64,000 nucleotides of DNA from Clostridiales bacterium (GTDB lineage: Bacteria; Bacillota; Clostridia; Lachnospirales; Lachnospiraceae): assembly GCA_020860715.1 (NCBI GenBank), contig JAJBTU010000038.1, forward strand, positions 1 to 64,000, written 5' to 3'. The notes beneath the pieces were generated by a model. The model made no database searches. It was not told where the DNA came from and worked only from the letters and a program-made list of their open reading frames with translations. The position numbers were made by a program, and so were the translations under genes. Below are positions 7,344-15,997 of the stretch, piece by piece (within the stretch, counting starts at the first letter, position 1; each line of letters starts with the position of its first letter).

Positions 7344-9248
7344 ATGAAAAAATGCTATACATATAAACGGGTATCAACAGAGGCTCAAATAGACGGATTT
7401 AGTCTGGAAGCACAACAGGAACGCTTGATACAGTATGCTGATTACAGAGAACTGCAAATCGTCGGAGAATACTGTGATGCAGGTAAATCCGGTCATTCTA
7501 TAAAAGGTCGGCCGGCATTCTGTCAGATGATGAATGATATCATAGATCAGAAAGATCATATTTCTTTTGTACTGGTCTATAAGCTGTCACGGTTTGGCCG
7601 GAATGCCGCAGACGTATTGAAATCCATGCAGACGCTGACAGATTATGAAGTAGATCTTGTCTGTGTGGAAGATGCGATTGACAGTTCTACACAGGGCGGA
7701 AGGCTGACGATGACAATACTTTCTGCAGTAGCCGAGATAGAGCGGGAGAACATCAATGCCCAATTTATGGCTGGGAAAAGGCAGAAAGCCTTATCAGGTG
7801 GGTGGCTGGGCGGCCCTGTGCCATATGGATACCGCACGGTGGACAGGCAGCTTGTCGTTGAAGCGGATGAGGCGGAAATAGTGAAGAAGATTTTCGAACT
7901 GTATCTGCGGGATGATATGCAGGCAACGTCAGTTGTCCGATTTTTGAATGATAACGGATATGAAAGAAAACGTGGGGGCAAGGTATCTAAATTCAACCGC
8001 GATTTTGTCTTGAGAATCTTAGATAATCCGATTTATGGCGGGAAAATTGTATATGGACGCAGGGCGAATAATAAGCAAAATGATGAAGACCAGCCAGATG
8101 TGTTAAGTGTAAAAGGAATCCATGAGCCAATTGTAAGTGAGTCCATGTGGGAAGAAGCCCACGAAAAAAGGAAGCGTTTGTCTGTCAGGTCAGAAAAGAC
8201 AGATAATCCTGAGCGAGTCAGTCTTCTGGCTGGCCTTATCAAGTGTCCGTTATGCGGTGTTGGGATGTATTCAAAAAAAGATAAGACAGCCAATAAAAAT
8301 TATGGCGGATATTATGACAATTTTTATTCGTATGCATGTAAAAACTATAGAAAATCGGATGGAAGAAGCTGCACCTTACGCAGGACATACAGCCAGAAGA
8401 AGGTAGATGCGGCTGTTTTTGAGATTTTTAGCAATCTTACTCTGCTTCCGGAGTTTCGCGAACGCATAGCAGAGAATATGGGAAATCAAAATTCCCCGGA
8501 ATCTTTGGAAGAAGATTTGAGAAACTTACGGAAAAAGCTACGGAAGGAAGAACGAAAAAAACAAAAGCTGACAGAGGAGATGGATACTTTGGATGTTTTG
8601 GCAGCAGATTATGATAAACAGTATAGTACCATCGAGCAGAAACTGGATGAAGTTTATGACTGCATAGATCAATGTGAGACGCGGATTGAGGATGCCGCTA
8701 AAAAGCTGAGTTCGTTAAAGTCAGGGAAGCAGGTTATAGAGAAGACAGTCGAGATGTTGGATAATATAACAGGTCTGTATGAACAAATGTCTTGCCAGGA
8801 AAAACGGGAGATGTTTCATCTTTTTATTGAACGGGTTGAAGTATATCCCGAATCTACAGATGGCAGAATACTGAAAAGTATCACTTTCAAGATCCCTGTT
8901 TTTTATAAAGGAGAGATGGCACATGAAAAAAAGTTTCCGGACGAACAATTTTATTTTACACTGGATTGCTCCCGGCTTGAGAAAACCGCTGCGGAATCAA
9001 AAGCGTCATACCCTCAGATCAAATCTTATATCTATGAGAAATATGGAGTAAAAGTAGCAACCCTCTACATTTCACAGATAAAGCGTAAATACGGCATTGA
9101 AATGAGAAAATGCTATAATCACGCCAAAAGTCCGGATGCGAGGACCCCACCGAAGTGTTCGAGAGCAAAAGAGGAAATGATTGTTGATGCACTAAAATAT
9201 TATAAAATGCTCGACCGGAATACGGAACTTTTAGGAGAGGAATCGTGA
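7344..9248 (+). CDS. Large serine recombinase 1
   Basis: A 634-residue site-specific recombinase. The resolvase domain holds the catalytic serine in YKRVSTEAQ (Ser11) and YKLSRFGRNAADV. The recombinase domain (about 155-260) contains DNPIYGGKIVYGRR. A zinc ribbon follows (CPLCGVGMYSKK ... YACKNY ... GRSC), then a long coiled coil (about 390-470) and a C-terminal extension. It integrates or excises the element through short attachment sites. GTGAGG at 7333-7338 fits the second of two adjacent ATGs (7344). Its stop overlaps the start of recombinase 2, indicating coupled translation. Confidence 0.95.
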   Translation: MKKCYTYKRVSTEAQIDGFSLEAQQERLIQYADYRELQIVGEYCDAGKSGHSIKGRPAFCQMMNDIIDQKDHISFVLVYKLSRFGRNAADVLKSMQTLTDYEVDLVCVEDAIDSSTQGGRLTMTILSAVAEIERENINAQFMAGKRQKALSGGWLGGPVPYGYRTVDRQLVVEADEAEIVKKIFELYLRDDMQATSVVRFLNDNGYERKRGGKVSKFNRDFVLRILDNPIYGGKIVYGRRANNKQNDEDQPDVLSVKGIHEPIVSESMWEEAHEKRKRLSVRSEKTDNPERVSLLAGLIKCPLCGVGMYSKKDKTANKNYGGYYDNFYSYACKNYRKSDGRSCTLRRTYSQKKVDAAVFEIFSNLTLLPEFRERIAENMGNQNSPESLEEDLRNLRKKLRKEERKKQKLTEEMDTLDVLAADYDKQYSTIEQKLDEVYDCIDQCETRIEDAAKKLSSLKSGKQVIEKTVEMLDNITGLYEQMSCQEKREMFHLFIERVEVYPESTDGRILKSITFKIPVFYKGEMAHEKKFPDEQFYFTLDCSRLEKTAAESKASYPQIKSYIYEKYGVKVATLYISQIKRKYGIEMRKCYNHAKSPDARTPPKCSRAKEEMIVDALKYYKMLDRNTELLGEES

Positions 9249-11185
9249 GAGAGGAGAAGACCGTGGAGAACAAAAAGGAAAGATGTTACACCTATAGCAG
9301 AGTGTCTACCGCAATGCAGGTAGATGGGTACAGCCTTGACGCACAAAAGGACCGCATCACGAGATATGCAGAATTTCAGGGGATGGAAATAGTACATGAG
9401 TATTGTGATGCCGGCAAGTCTGGCAAGAGTATAAGCGGACGCCCGGAATTTACACAAATGCTTCAGGATGTGGCAGATAACCGGGATGATATTGATTACA
9501 TACTGGTTTTTAAGCTGTCACGGTTTGGTCGGAATGCTGCGGATGTCCTGAACTCTTTGCAGTATATTCAGGATTATGGAGTCAACCTGATTTGCGTGGA
9601 AGATGGCATTGATTCATCAAAGGATTCCGGCAAGCTGACAATCACTGTTCTTTCAGCGGTTGCGGAGATCGAGAGGGAAAACATTCTCGTCCAGACGATG
9701 GAGGGAAGGAAACAGAAGGCGAGGGAAGGAAAGTGGAATGGCGGGAAGGCTCCGCTCGGATATCGTCTGGACAGGGAAGCGGGAACGCTTGTGATTGAAC
9801 CGGATGATGCAGAAATTGTAAAAATTATCTACGATAAATTCGCGCATACCAATATGGGATTTGTGTCTATCGCGAAATACCTGAACCAGCGCGGTTACAC
9901 GAAAAGCACATCGAGGAGCCATGAACTTCCCCAGTTTACAAGAGCTACAATCAAAAATGTTCTTGATAATCCGGTTTATCTTGGTAAAATCTCTTACGGA
10001 AGACTTGCACAGGAAAAGATCAAAGGGACAAGGGATCAATTCAGAAGAGTGAAAACGGAAAACTATATGCTCGTGGACGGCAGACATGAAGCGATTATAG
10101 ACGAGAAGCTGTGGCAGGAAGTAAGGATGAAAAGGAAAGAAACTGGAGTAGCTTCTACAAAAATTTATAATCTGGAACGGGCGCATCTTCTGTCGGGACT
10201 TGTCAGATGCCCAGTTTGCGGAGAACCTATGATAGGTTCTCTTACCAGAAAGCATAAGAAGAAAACCGGGGAAGTCAGAGATTTATTCTATTACCGTTGC
10301 AGGCATCTAAAGAAAATTGACGAAGACCGTGTCTGTGATTTTAATCATACGTTCAGGGAAGAAGAGATAGACCGGGATGTAGAAGAGTTGATTCTGGATA
10401 TGGTCAATCACGAACAGTTTCGAGATTTTGTCTTGAAAAAGATGGATGAAAAGATTGACGTTACCGCCCAGGAAGCAGAACGGGATCAGGTCAAAAAACA
10501 GTTGATTCAGGTAGAAGGCTCAAAAAATAAGCTGATGCATCAGCTGGATGCCCTGAATGTCGATGACCGGCATTATGAGCGCAAGTATCAGGACATGCAG
10601 GAGAGGCTGGATGTTTTTTATGACAGGATCAATGACCTGGAAGCTGAAATCGCGGTGATAGATGAAAAAATCCATGCGGTGAATGCCGAGGGAATTACGG
10701 CAAAACAGGTCTATCAAATTCTCTCACACTTTGATATACTGTATCAGAAGATGACAGATGGAGAAAAGAAAGAACTTCTCAACAGCCTGATTGATCGAGT
10801 AGAGACCTATCCGGAGCGGCAGGAGAATGGGAGTTACTTAAAAGCGGTATATTTTAAATTCCCTGTTCGGTCTGATGACGAATCAGCGACAGCGGAAAGT
10901 CTGGCTGGCGGCGTAAACCATGATTCGGAAGATGACGCAAACGGCAGTGCAGGAAACACTGCAGGAAGCTGTAATAACAGTGATTCGGAGGGCAATTCAC
11001 CGGATGAAAACAGTTCTGATGCATCGGATGGGAGTGAAAAACAGTTTGTGAGCATGAAAGATAGTCGAGTGCGTGACATTGCTGACAGAGAAAGAATGAT
11101 AAAAGAGGAGGCGCGCTGCTTTTTATGCAGATACGATTGGACAAATTCCTGGCAGATGCAGGGCTTGGGACGCGAAGCGAAGTGA
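9245..11185 (+). CDS. Large serine recombinase 2, reading into the target gene
   Basis: A 646-residue paralogue of recombinase 1: catalytic serine in YSRVSTAMQ (Ser21), FKLSRFGRNAADV, zinc ribbon (CPVCGEPM ... YRCRHL), coiled coil about 400-480, and a Ser/Asp/Asn-rich low-complexity tail (about 540-600). GGAGAGGA precedes the GTG start, which overlaps the previous stop by four bases. The last 20 codons lie inside the 5' end of the pseudouridine synthase gene, so the C-terminus is encoded by the host side of the junction. In two-recombinase elements both proteins may be needed; which one acts here is unknown. Confidence 0.95.
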   Translation: MREEKTVENKKERCYTYSRVSTAMQVDGYSLDAQKDRITRYAEFQGMEIVHEYCDAGKSGKSISGRPEFTQMLQDVADNRDDIDYILVFKLSRFGRNAADVLNSLQYIQDYGVNLICVEDGIDSSKDSGKLTITVLSAVAEIERENILVQTMEGRKQKAREGKWNGGKAPLGYRLDREAGTLVIEPDDAEIVKIIYDKFAHTNMGFVSIAKYLNQRGYTKSTSRSHELPQFTRATIKNVLDNPVYLGKISYGRLAQEKIKGTRDQFRRVKTENYMLVDGRHEAIIDEKLWQEVRMKRKETGVASTKIYNLERAHLLSGLVRCPVCGEPMIGSLTRKHKKKTGEVRDLFYYRCRHLKKIDEDRVCDFNHTFREEEIDRDVEELILDMVNHEQFRDFVLKKMDEKIDVTAQEAERDQVKKQLIQVEGSKNKLMHQLDALNVDDRHYERKYQDMQERLDVFYDRINDLEAEIAVIDEKIHAVNAEGITAKQVYQILSHFDILYQKMTDGEKKELLNSLIDRVETYPERQENGSYLKAVYFKFPVRSDDESATAESLAGGVNHDSEDDANGSAGNTAGSCNNSDSEGNSPDENSSDASDGSEKQFVSMKDSRVRDIADRERMIKEEARCFLCRYDWTNSWQMQGLGREAK

Positions 11186-11190
11186 AAACG
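11100..11190. other. Probable right attachment junction of the element
   Basis: The recombinase-2 frame overlaps the start of the rsuA-like gene by 61 bp, and element-type sequence ends here. Large serine recombinases usually lie next to one attachment site, so the crossover is expected within this short stretch. The exact core cannot be set without the left end or an empty site. The AGAGGAGG at 11104-11111 serving the target gene is on the element side. Confidence 0.55.
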
Positions 11191-11865
11191 ATGATGAAAA
11201 GAAAAGTGGTCACCATCAATGGCGCAGATGCCGGAAAGCCGGAGACTAAAGTGAATCCGGACACGGACGAGGTTGCCGTAGATGGACGCACTGTGACCAT
11301 GCGCGGTACTGTGACCTACCTGCTGCACAAACCGGCCGGCTATGTCTGCGCTGTAAAAGACAACCGGTTTCCCACGGTGATGGAACTTGTGCCGCAGGGC
11401 AGGGATCTGTTTCCGGTCGGCCGGCTGGACAAAGACACGGAGGGGCTGCTTCTGATCACGAATGACGGCGGGATGGCACATCGCATGCTTTCTCCGCGCA
11501 GCCATGTGGATAAAACATATCTCGCTGTGCTTGACCGTCCGGCGAAGGAAGCGTACGCAGCTTTATTTGCAAAGGGCGTGGAGATCGGAGACGATACGCC
11601 TACACTTCCTGCCAGGATTGAGATCTGCGGCGCGGATGCTTTGCAGCTTGCGCATTTACCGGAGGAATACCGCGGCAATCTTTGTCCGGGACAGGCGGCC
11701 CTCCTGACAATTCAGGAAGGCCGCTATCATCAGGTAAAGCGAATGTTTCATGCGGTGGGCAGAGAGGTTATCTATCTGAAACGGCTGACGTTTGGACCGT
11801 TTGCGCTTCCGCTTTCCCTGAAAAAAGGAGAAGCTGTTCTCTGTGCCCCTGGACTTTTTGATTAG
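11125..11865 (+). CDS. rsuA: 16S rRNA pseudouridine synthase, RsuA/RluB/E/F family
   Basis: A 246-residue enzyme that isomerises a uridine in rRNA, most likely U516 of 16S rRNA. An N-terminal S4 RNA-binding domain (RLDKFLADAGLGTRSEV, 4-20) precedes the catalytic domain. The catalytic aspartate is Asp102 in GRLDKDTEGLLL, and the family motif EGRYHQVKRM is near the end. The protein looks full length although the integrative element ends at its 5' end. The upstream AGAGGAGG is 13 nt from the ATG, rather far. Its end overlaps the convergent dapF homologue by 4 bp. The exact target uridine is inferred. Confidence 0.9.
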   Translation: MQIRLDKFLADAGLGTRSEVKTMMKRKVVTINGADAGKPETKVNPDTDEVAVDGRTVTMRGTVTYLLHKPAGYVCAVKDNRFPTVMELVPQGRDLFPVGRLDKDTEGLLLITNDGGMAHRMLSPRSHVDKTYLAVLDRPAKEAYAALFAKGVEIGDDTPTLPARIEICGADALQLAHLPEEYRGNLCPGQAALLTIQEGRYHQVKRMFHAVGREVIYLKRLTFGPFALPLSLKKGEAVLCAPGLFD

Positions 11866-12716
11866 TCCGCCATGATCTGATATTTGCGCAGGAATTCATC
11901 GGAAAGTGTAATGCGCCCGATGCAGTCGGCGCTGCCGGTCATATGTGCGGTCATGTCTTCATCGATGCGTACGGCAAGACGGCCGCCGGGCATGTGCACA
12001 TAGACGCACGGGTCGGTGAGACCGAGCTGGTAAGCGACGCCGGCCGCCGCACAGCAGCTGCTGCCCGATGCCAGCGTATATCCGGCTCCGCGCTCATAGA
12101 CTTCCGTGTAAATGTTATTCTTGTCCGCGATGCGGATGATCTGTGTGTTGATTCCGTCCGGAAACCGTTCGGATTTTTCAAGGGCGCTGCCAATCTCACA
12201 GACGGTTTCTCTGGAAATCTCATCCATCGGGATAATGCAGTGCAAGTTGCCCATCCACACGCAGGTGCCCTGATAAGTTTTGCCGTTCCGGCTGATCGGG
12301 ACGACCTCAGTCCGCTCGCCGCTCTCAGGTTTTGTCTGCCCGCAGTAAAGTTTCCCCATCGAAATCGTCAGTTCGCGCGCTTCCTCGTTGTGGTAGCGCA
12401 CCGTCACCGGGCGGCTCTGTGTCTGGATGGTAAATTCTTTTTTCATTACGTATCCGGCGTCTTTCAGATATTTTGCGAAGATGCACAGGCCTGTGCCTGC
12501 GATGGCAGCTTCGCTTCCGTCCGGATTATAGATTTTCACACCCATCCTGCCGAAGATCTGTACCGGACCGACCAGGATGCCGTCCGCTCCCGCACCGAAC
12601 TGGCGGTTGCAGATGCACCGGATATCTTCCGGCTTCAGCTCATAGCTGTTTTTTTCTGTGTCGTAGATCAGATAGTCATTGCCGAAACTTTCGTACATGC
12701 CTAATGTCATTTCCAT
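11862..12716 (-). CDS. dapF: DapF-family epimerase homologue lacking both catalytic cysteines
   Basis: A 284-residue protein with the two-lobed diaminopimelate epimerase fold: FGNDYLIYD near the start, YNPDGSEA, GNLHCIIPMDE and ERGAGYTLASGS. E. coli DapF uses Cys73 and Cys217 as acid and base. Here the same positions are Ala73 (AIAGTG instead of QCGNG) and Ser217 (LASGSS instead of QACGSG). The protein may still bind a diaminopimelate-like substrate, work by another mechanism, or have a different reaction. GGGGGA precedes the ATG. It is divergent from larB and convergent with the rsuA-like gene. The family is certain; the epimerase activity is not. Confidence 0.8.
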   Translation of the reverse strand: MEMTLGMYESFGNDYLIYDTEKNSYELKPEDIRCICNRQFGAGADGILVGPVQIFGRMGVKIYNPDGSEAAIAGTGLCIFAKYLKDAGYVMKKEFTIQTQSRPVTVRYHNEEARELTISMGKLYCGQTKPESGERTEVVPISRNGKTYQGTCVWMGNLHCIIPMDEISRETVCEIGSALEKSERFPDGINTQIIRIADKNNIYTEVYERGAGYTLASGSSCCAAAGVAYQLGLTDPCVYVHMPGGRLAVRIDEDMTAHMTGSADCIGRITLSDEFLRKYQIMAD

Positions 12717-12965
12717 ATTAAAATCCCCCTTATAGAAAAAAATTCATCTGCCGCGGGACGCCTGTCTGCGCTCTGCTTAGCGTCCTTCCGATCATCTTAA
12801 CTATACCATACATCAGAAACAAACGAAAGATGATTTTGCCGCAGCCGCCCTGTTTATTTTTTCTGCTACTACCGCAAAGCCGCGATTTATGATATGATTC
12901 TCTAAGGGAAACGGCAGGAGATACGGTTGTGATTGTGCAGACAGTGGAAAAGGGGACAGCTACAG

Positions 12966-13856
12966 ATGGAACAAAAGGAAATTTATCGTTTGTTACAGCA
13001 GGTATATGAGGGCAGCTGTACGCCGGAACAGGCAATGAAAGATATGGAGAACTGCCTCAGGCCGGATATGCCGGTTGGCAATTATGCGGATATTGACCTG
13101 CACCGATCCGTCCGGCAGGGAATGCCGGAGGTAATTTACGGAGAAGGGAAGAGTGCGGAACAGATTGCCGGTATCATCCGGGCGATGGCGGGGCGGGACG
13201 TGAAGAACATTATGACAACGCGGCTGTCCGCCCAAAAAGCGGAGGAAGTGGCCGGAATGCTGGGCGTGAAGCCGCAATCCTTCCCTTCCGGGGGAACGCC
13301 CGGCTCAGACGGGCCGTCGGAACCGGATACGACGGCGGCTGAGGAACTGCCGCATGCCATGGATGCGGTCTGCCGATTCGTATATGATCCGGTATCCCGC
13401 ATCGCTGTCGCCAATCCGGCCGATGTGGAGAAAATCGGAAAAGCTGTCGTGGTGGCGGCCGGGACAAGCGACCTGCCGGTCGCGGAAGAAGCCGCAGTCA
13501 CGGCGGAACTAAACGGCTGTCGGGTGGAGCGCGTCTATGACGTCGGCGTGGCGGGACTGCACCGTCTGCTGCACCGCCTGCCTGTTCTGGAAGACGCAAA
13601 TGTGATCATCGCGGTTGCGGGTATGGAAGGCGCCCTGGTGAGTGTGATCGGCGGGCTTGTCGCCTGCCCGGTGATCGGCGTGCCTACGAGCGTAGGCTAC
13701 GGCGCGAATTTTGGCGGAGCCGCTGCGCTTTTATCAATGCTGAATTCCTGTGCGAGTGGTGTCAGCGTCGTCAACATCGACAATGGCTTTGGGGCGGGCG
13801 TGCTTGCGGCACGGATCAACCGGCAGTCGTGCAGAGAAATCGATCCGCGGGAATGA
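12966..13856 (+). CDS. larB: LarB, nickel-pincer cofactor synthesis
   Basis: A 296-residue LarB protein, which carboxylates and hydrolyses nicotinic acid adenine dinucleotide in the first step of the nickel-pincer cofactor of lactate racemase. An N-terminal segment is followed by a PurE-like domain with VVVAAGTSDLPVAEEAA, YDVGVAGLHRLL, AVAGMEGALVSVIGGLV and GVPTSVGYG. The ATG at 12966 follows AAGGGGA at proper distance; an upstream GTG at 12933 lacks a ribosome site. No larC or larE is in the window. The spacer after MLGVKPQSFP is Gly/Pro/Ser-rich. Confidence 0.9.
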   Translation: MEQKEIYRLLQQVYEGSCTPEQAMKDMENCLRPDMPVGNYADIDLHRSVRQGMPEVIYGEGKSAEQIAGIIRAMAGRDVKNIMTTRLSAQKAEEVAGMLGVKPQSFPSGGTPGSDGPSEPDTTAAEELPHAMDAVCRFVYDPVSRIAVANPADVEKIGKAVVVAAGTSDLPVAEEAAVTAELNGCRVERVYDVGVAGLHRLLHRLPVLEDANVIIAVAGMEGALVSVIGGLVACPVIGVPTSVGYGANFGGAAALLSMLNSCASGVSVVNIDNGFGAGVLAARINRQSCREIDPRE

Positions 13857-13947
13857 ACACGGAGGGCCGGGCCATTGAGTATGACGCCGCACCAGAGAAC
13901 GACGAGGGGCAGGATGAGGAAAGAGCCAAAGAGGAGAGAAGAGATTT

Positions 13948-14658
13948 ATGAGACGCTATGATATCATTTTATTTGATCTGGACGGGACGCTGACGGAATC
14001 GGCTCCGGGGATTGTGAACGCGATCCTTTATGCATTAAAAAAGAACGGAATTGAGGAGACAGACAGGGATAAGCTGATGACCTTTGTCGGCCCGCCGCTT
14101 TATGATACTTTTCAGGCAGAATACGGAATGTCAAAACAGCAGGCGGATCATATGGTGGATGATTTCAGGGAGTATTATCACGAGCGCGGCTGGAAGGAGA
14201 ATTCTCCTTACGGGGGGATACCGGAAATGCTGCAGGAATTGCGCACGCAGGGGCGAAAGCTGGCTGTGGCGACTTCCAAACCGGAAGAATCCGCAAAGCA
14301 GATCCTTACCTGGTTTGGCCTGGCAGAGTATTTTGATCTGATTGCCGGGGCAACGATGGATGACAGCCGGAGCCGGAAGGGCGATGTGATCGCATATGCG
14401 ATCGCGCAGCTGAATTTGGAATCTGCAAGGGAGCAGGAAGCTGCGCAGGCGATGCCTGCAAAGGAAACGGCTGATCATATTCTTATGGTGGGCGACCGCT
14501 CTCATGATGTGGCCGGCGCGAAAGAAAACGGGATTTCCTGCGTGGGCGTACTGTATGGATACGGTACCCGCAAAGAACTGGAAGAGGCTCAGGCTGCGGC
14601 CATTTGCGCAGAGGTGAGGGATCTGCCGGAGGTGATCGTGCAGCTGGAGAGGGAATGA
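13948..14658 (+). CDS. HAD-family phosphatase, phosphoglycolate phosphatase-like
   Basis: A 236-residue haloacid dehalogenase hydrolase. The nucleophile and partner aspartates are in FDLDGT (Asp10, Asp12), motif II is VATSKPEES, and motif IV is MVGDRSHDVAGA. The helical cap between them (about 18-85) is of the Gph/PGP type. An insertion (NLESAREQEAAQAMPAKETA) lies before motif IV. The usual annotation is phosphoglycolate or nucleotide phosphatase; the substrate cannot be read. It lies 31 bp before sbcD and may share its operon. Confidence 0.85.
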   Translation: MRRYDIILFDLDGTLTESAPGIVNAILYALKKNGIEETDRDKLMTFVGPPLYDTFQAEYGMSKQQADHMVDDFREYYHERGWKENSPYGGIPEMLQELRTQGRKLAVATSKPEESAKQILTWFGLAEYFDLIAGATMDDSRSRKGDVIAYAIAQLNLESAREQEAAQAMPAKETADHILMVGDRSHDVAGAKENGISCVGVLYGYGTRKELEEAQAAAICAEVRDLPEVIVQLERE

Positions 14659-14689
14659 AACAGGTTGTTTGGGGGACGCGGAGGGCGGC

Positions 14690-15997
14690 ATGAAATTTTT
14701 TCACTTATCAGACTTACACATCGGTCTCAGGCTGATGAACCGGGACCTTCGGGAGGATCAGGAGTATATTCTGCACCAGATAACGGAAACCGCGAAACGG
14801 GAATGCCCGGATGCGGTGGTGATCGCCGGAGACATTTATGACAGGGCGGTGCCGTCCGCGGAGGCGGTGGAGGTGTTTGATCGTTTCATCAGAGAACTGC
14901 GGGAGGCGGTTCCGGAGGCGGTGATTATGATGATCAGCGGAAACCATGACAGTGCCTCGCGTGTGAACTGCTTCCGGAGCGTGCTCTCCAGACAGAAGCT
15001 GTATATGGTCGGTCAGCCGCCGCGCACAGAGGAAGAGTACATCGAGCAGGTAATCTGCACAGACGAGTATGGGGAGGTGCATTTTTATCTGCTGCCGTTT
15101 GTAAAACCATCGATGGTCAAAGGGGTGGTCGGTGTGGATGAAAATGGGAATCATTTTTCCTATGAAGAATCCCTGAGAAAGCTGATAGCACGGGAAAAGA
15201 TTGATAAACGTGTAAGAAATGTTCTGGTCAGCCATCAGTTTTACCTTCCGGCTTCCGAGGCAAAACGTCCGCAGCCGGGGAACGGGAGCATGGACGGAAC
15301 GGACATGTCAAAGCCGGATGGCTTTGTACGGGAGAAACTCATTGATACAATGGACCGTATGGATTCGGAAATACGGACAGTCGGCAATATTGACGCAATA
15401 TCGGCGGACGTAATCGGCTGCTTTGATTATGCGGCGCTCGGCCATCTTCATAAGCCGATGAAGGTGGGCTGTGAGAGGATACGCTATTGCGGTACTCCGC
15501 TTGCGTGTTCTGCCAGCGAGGCCGGTCAGGAAAAAGGAATTGTTGTGGTGGAACTGGGCGAAAAAAACACGGCAGCCCGGATTTCGACAATTCCGCTGCA
15601 ACCGCTCCGTGAGGTCCGCGTGATCCGGGGAACTCTGGAGGAGGTTTTACAGCAGCCCTGCCAGGATTATGTGACGGCGGTTTTGACAGACAGGGCGGAT
15701 CTGGAAGTGATCGATATGCAGGAACGGCTGCGGCTTGCATTCCCCAATCTGCTGGAAATTCGCAGAGAGACCGTACGCACGGCGGACTATGGCTCGGATT
15801 ACGGCGATGAATGGACGCCGGAATCGGCTCCGGATCCCTACCAGCTTTGCTGCGCTTTTCTGAAAGACCTGGACGATGCAAAGAAGGATATCCTGCGGGA
15901 TGTGATTCGGACTGTGACGGAAGAATCCACCGGAGACAACGCGGCAGAACAGGCTTCTTCGCCTTTGCGGAGCCTGTCGGAAGGGGGCGCTTTATGA
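14690..15997 (+). CDS. sbcD: Exonuclease SbcD subunit
   Basis: A 435-residue Mre11-type nuclease that, with SbcC, cuts DNA hairpins and protein-blocked ends. Metallophosphoesterase motifs are clear: HLSDLHIG (Asp8, His10), GDIYDR (47-52), GNHDS (84-88) and ALGHLHKP. A C-terminal capping domain binds SbcC. The ATG at 14690 follows GGAGGGCGG. Its stop overlaps the sbcC start as ATGA, indicating coupled translation. A hairpin nuclease is of interest in a genome rich in palindromic repeats such as those found here. Confidence 0.95.
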   Translation: MKFFHLSDLHIGLRLMNRDLREDQEYILHQITETAKRECPDAVVIAGDIYDRAVPSAEAVEVFDRFIRELREAVPEAVIMMISGNHDSASRVNCFRSVLSRQKLYMVGQPPRTEEEYIEQVICTDEYGEVHFYLLPFVKPSMVKGVVGVDENGNHFSYEESLRKLIAREKIDKRVRNVLVSHQFYLPASEAKRPQPGNGSMDGTDMSKPDGFVREKLIDTMDRMDSEIRTVGNIDAISADVIGCFDYAALGHLHKPMKVGCERIRYCGTPLACSASEAGQEKGIVVVELGEKNTAARISTIPLQPLREVRVIRGTLEEVLQQPCQDYVTAVLTDRADLEVIDMQERLRLAFPNLLEIRRETVRTADYGSDYGDEWTPESAPDPYQLCCAFLKDLDDAKKDILRDVIRTVTEESTGDNAAEQASSPLRSLSEGGAL

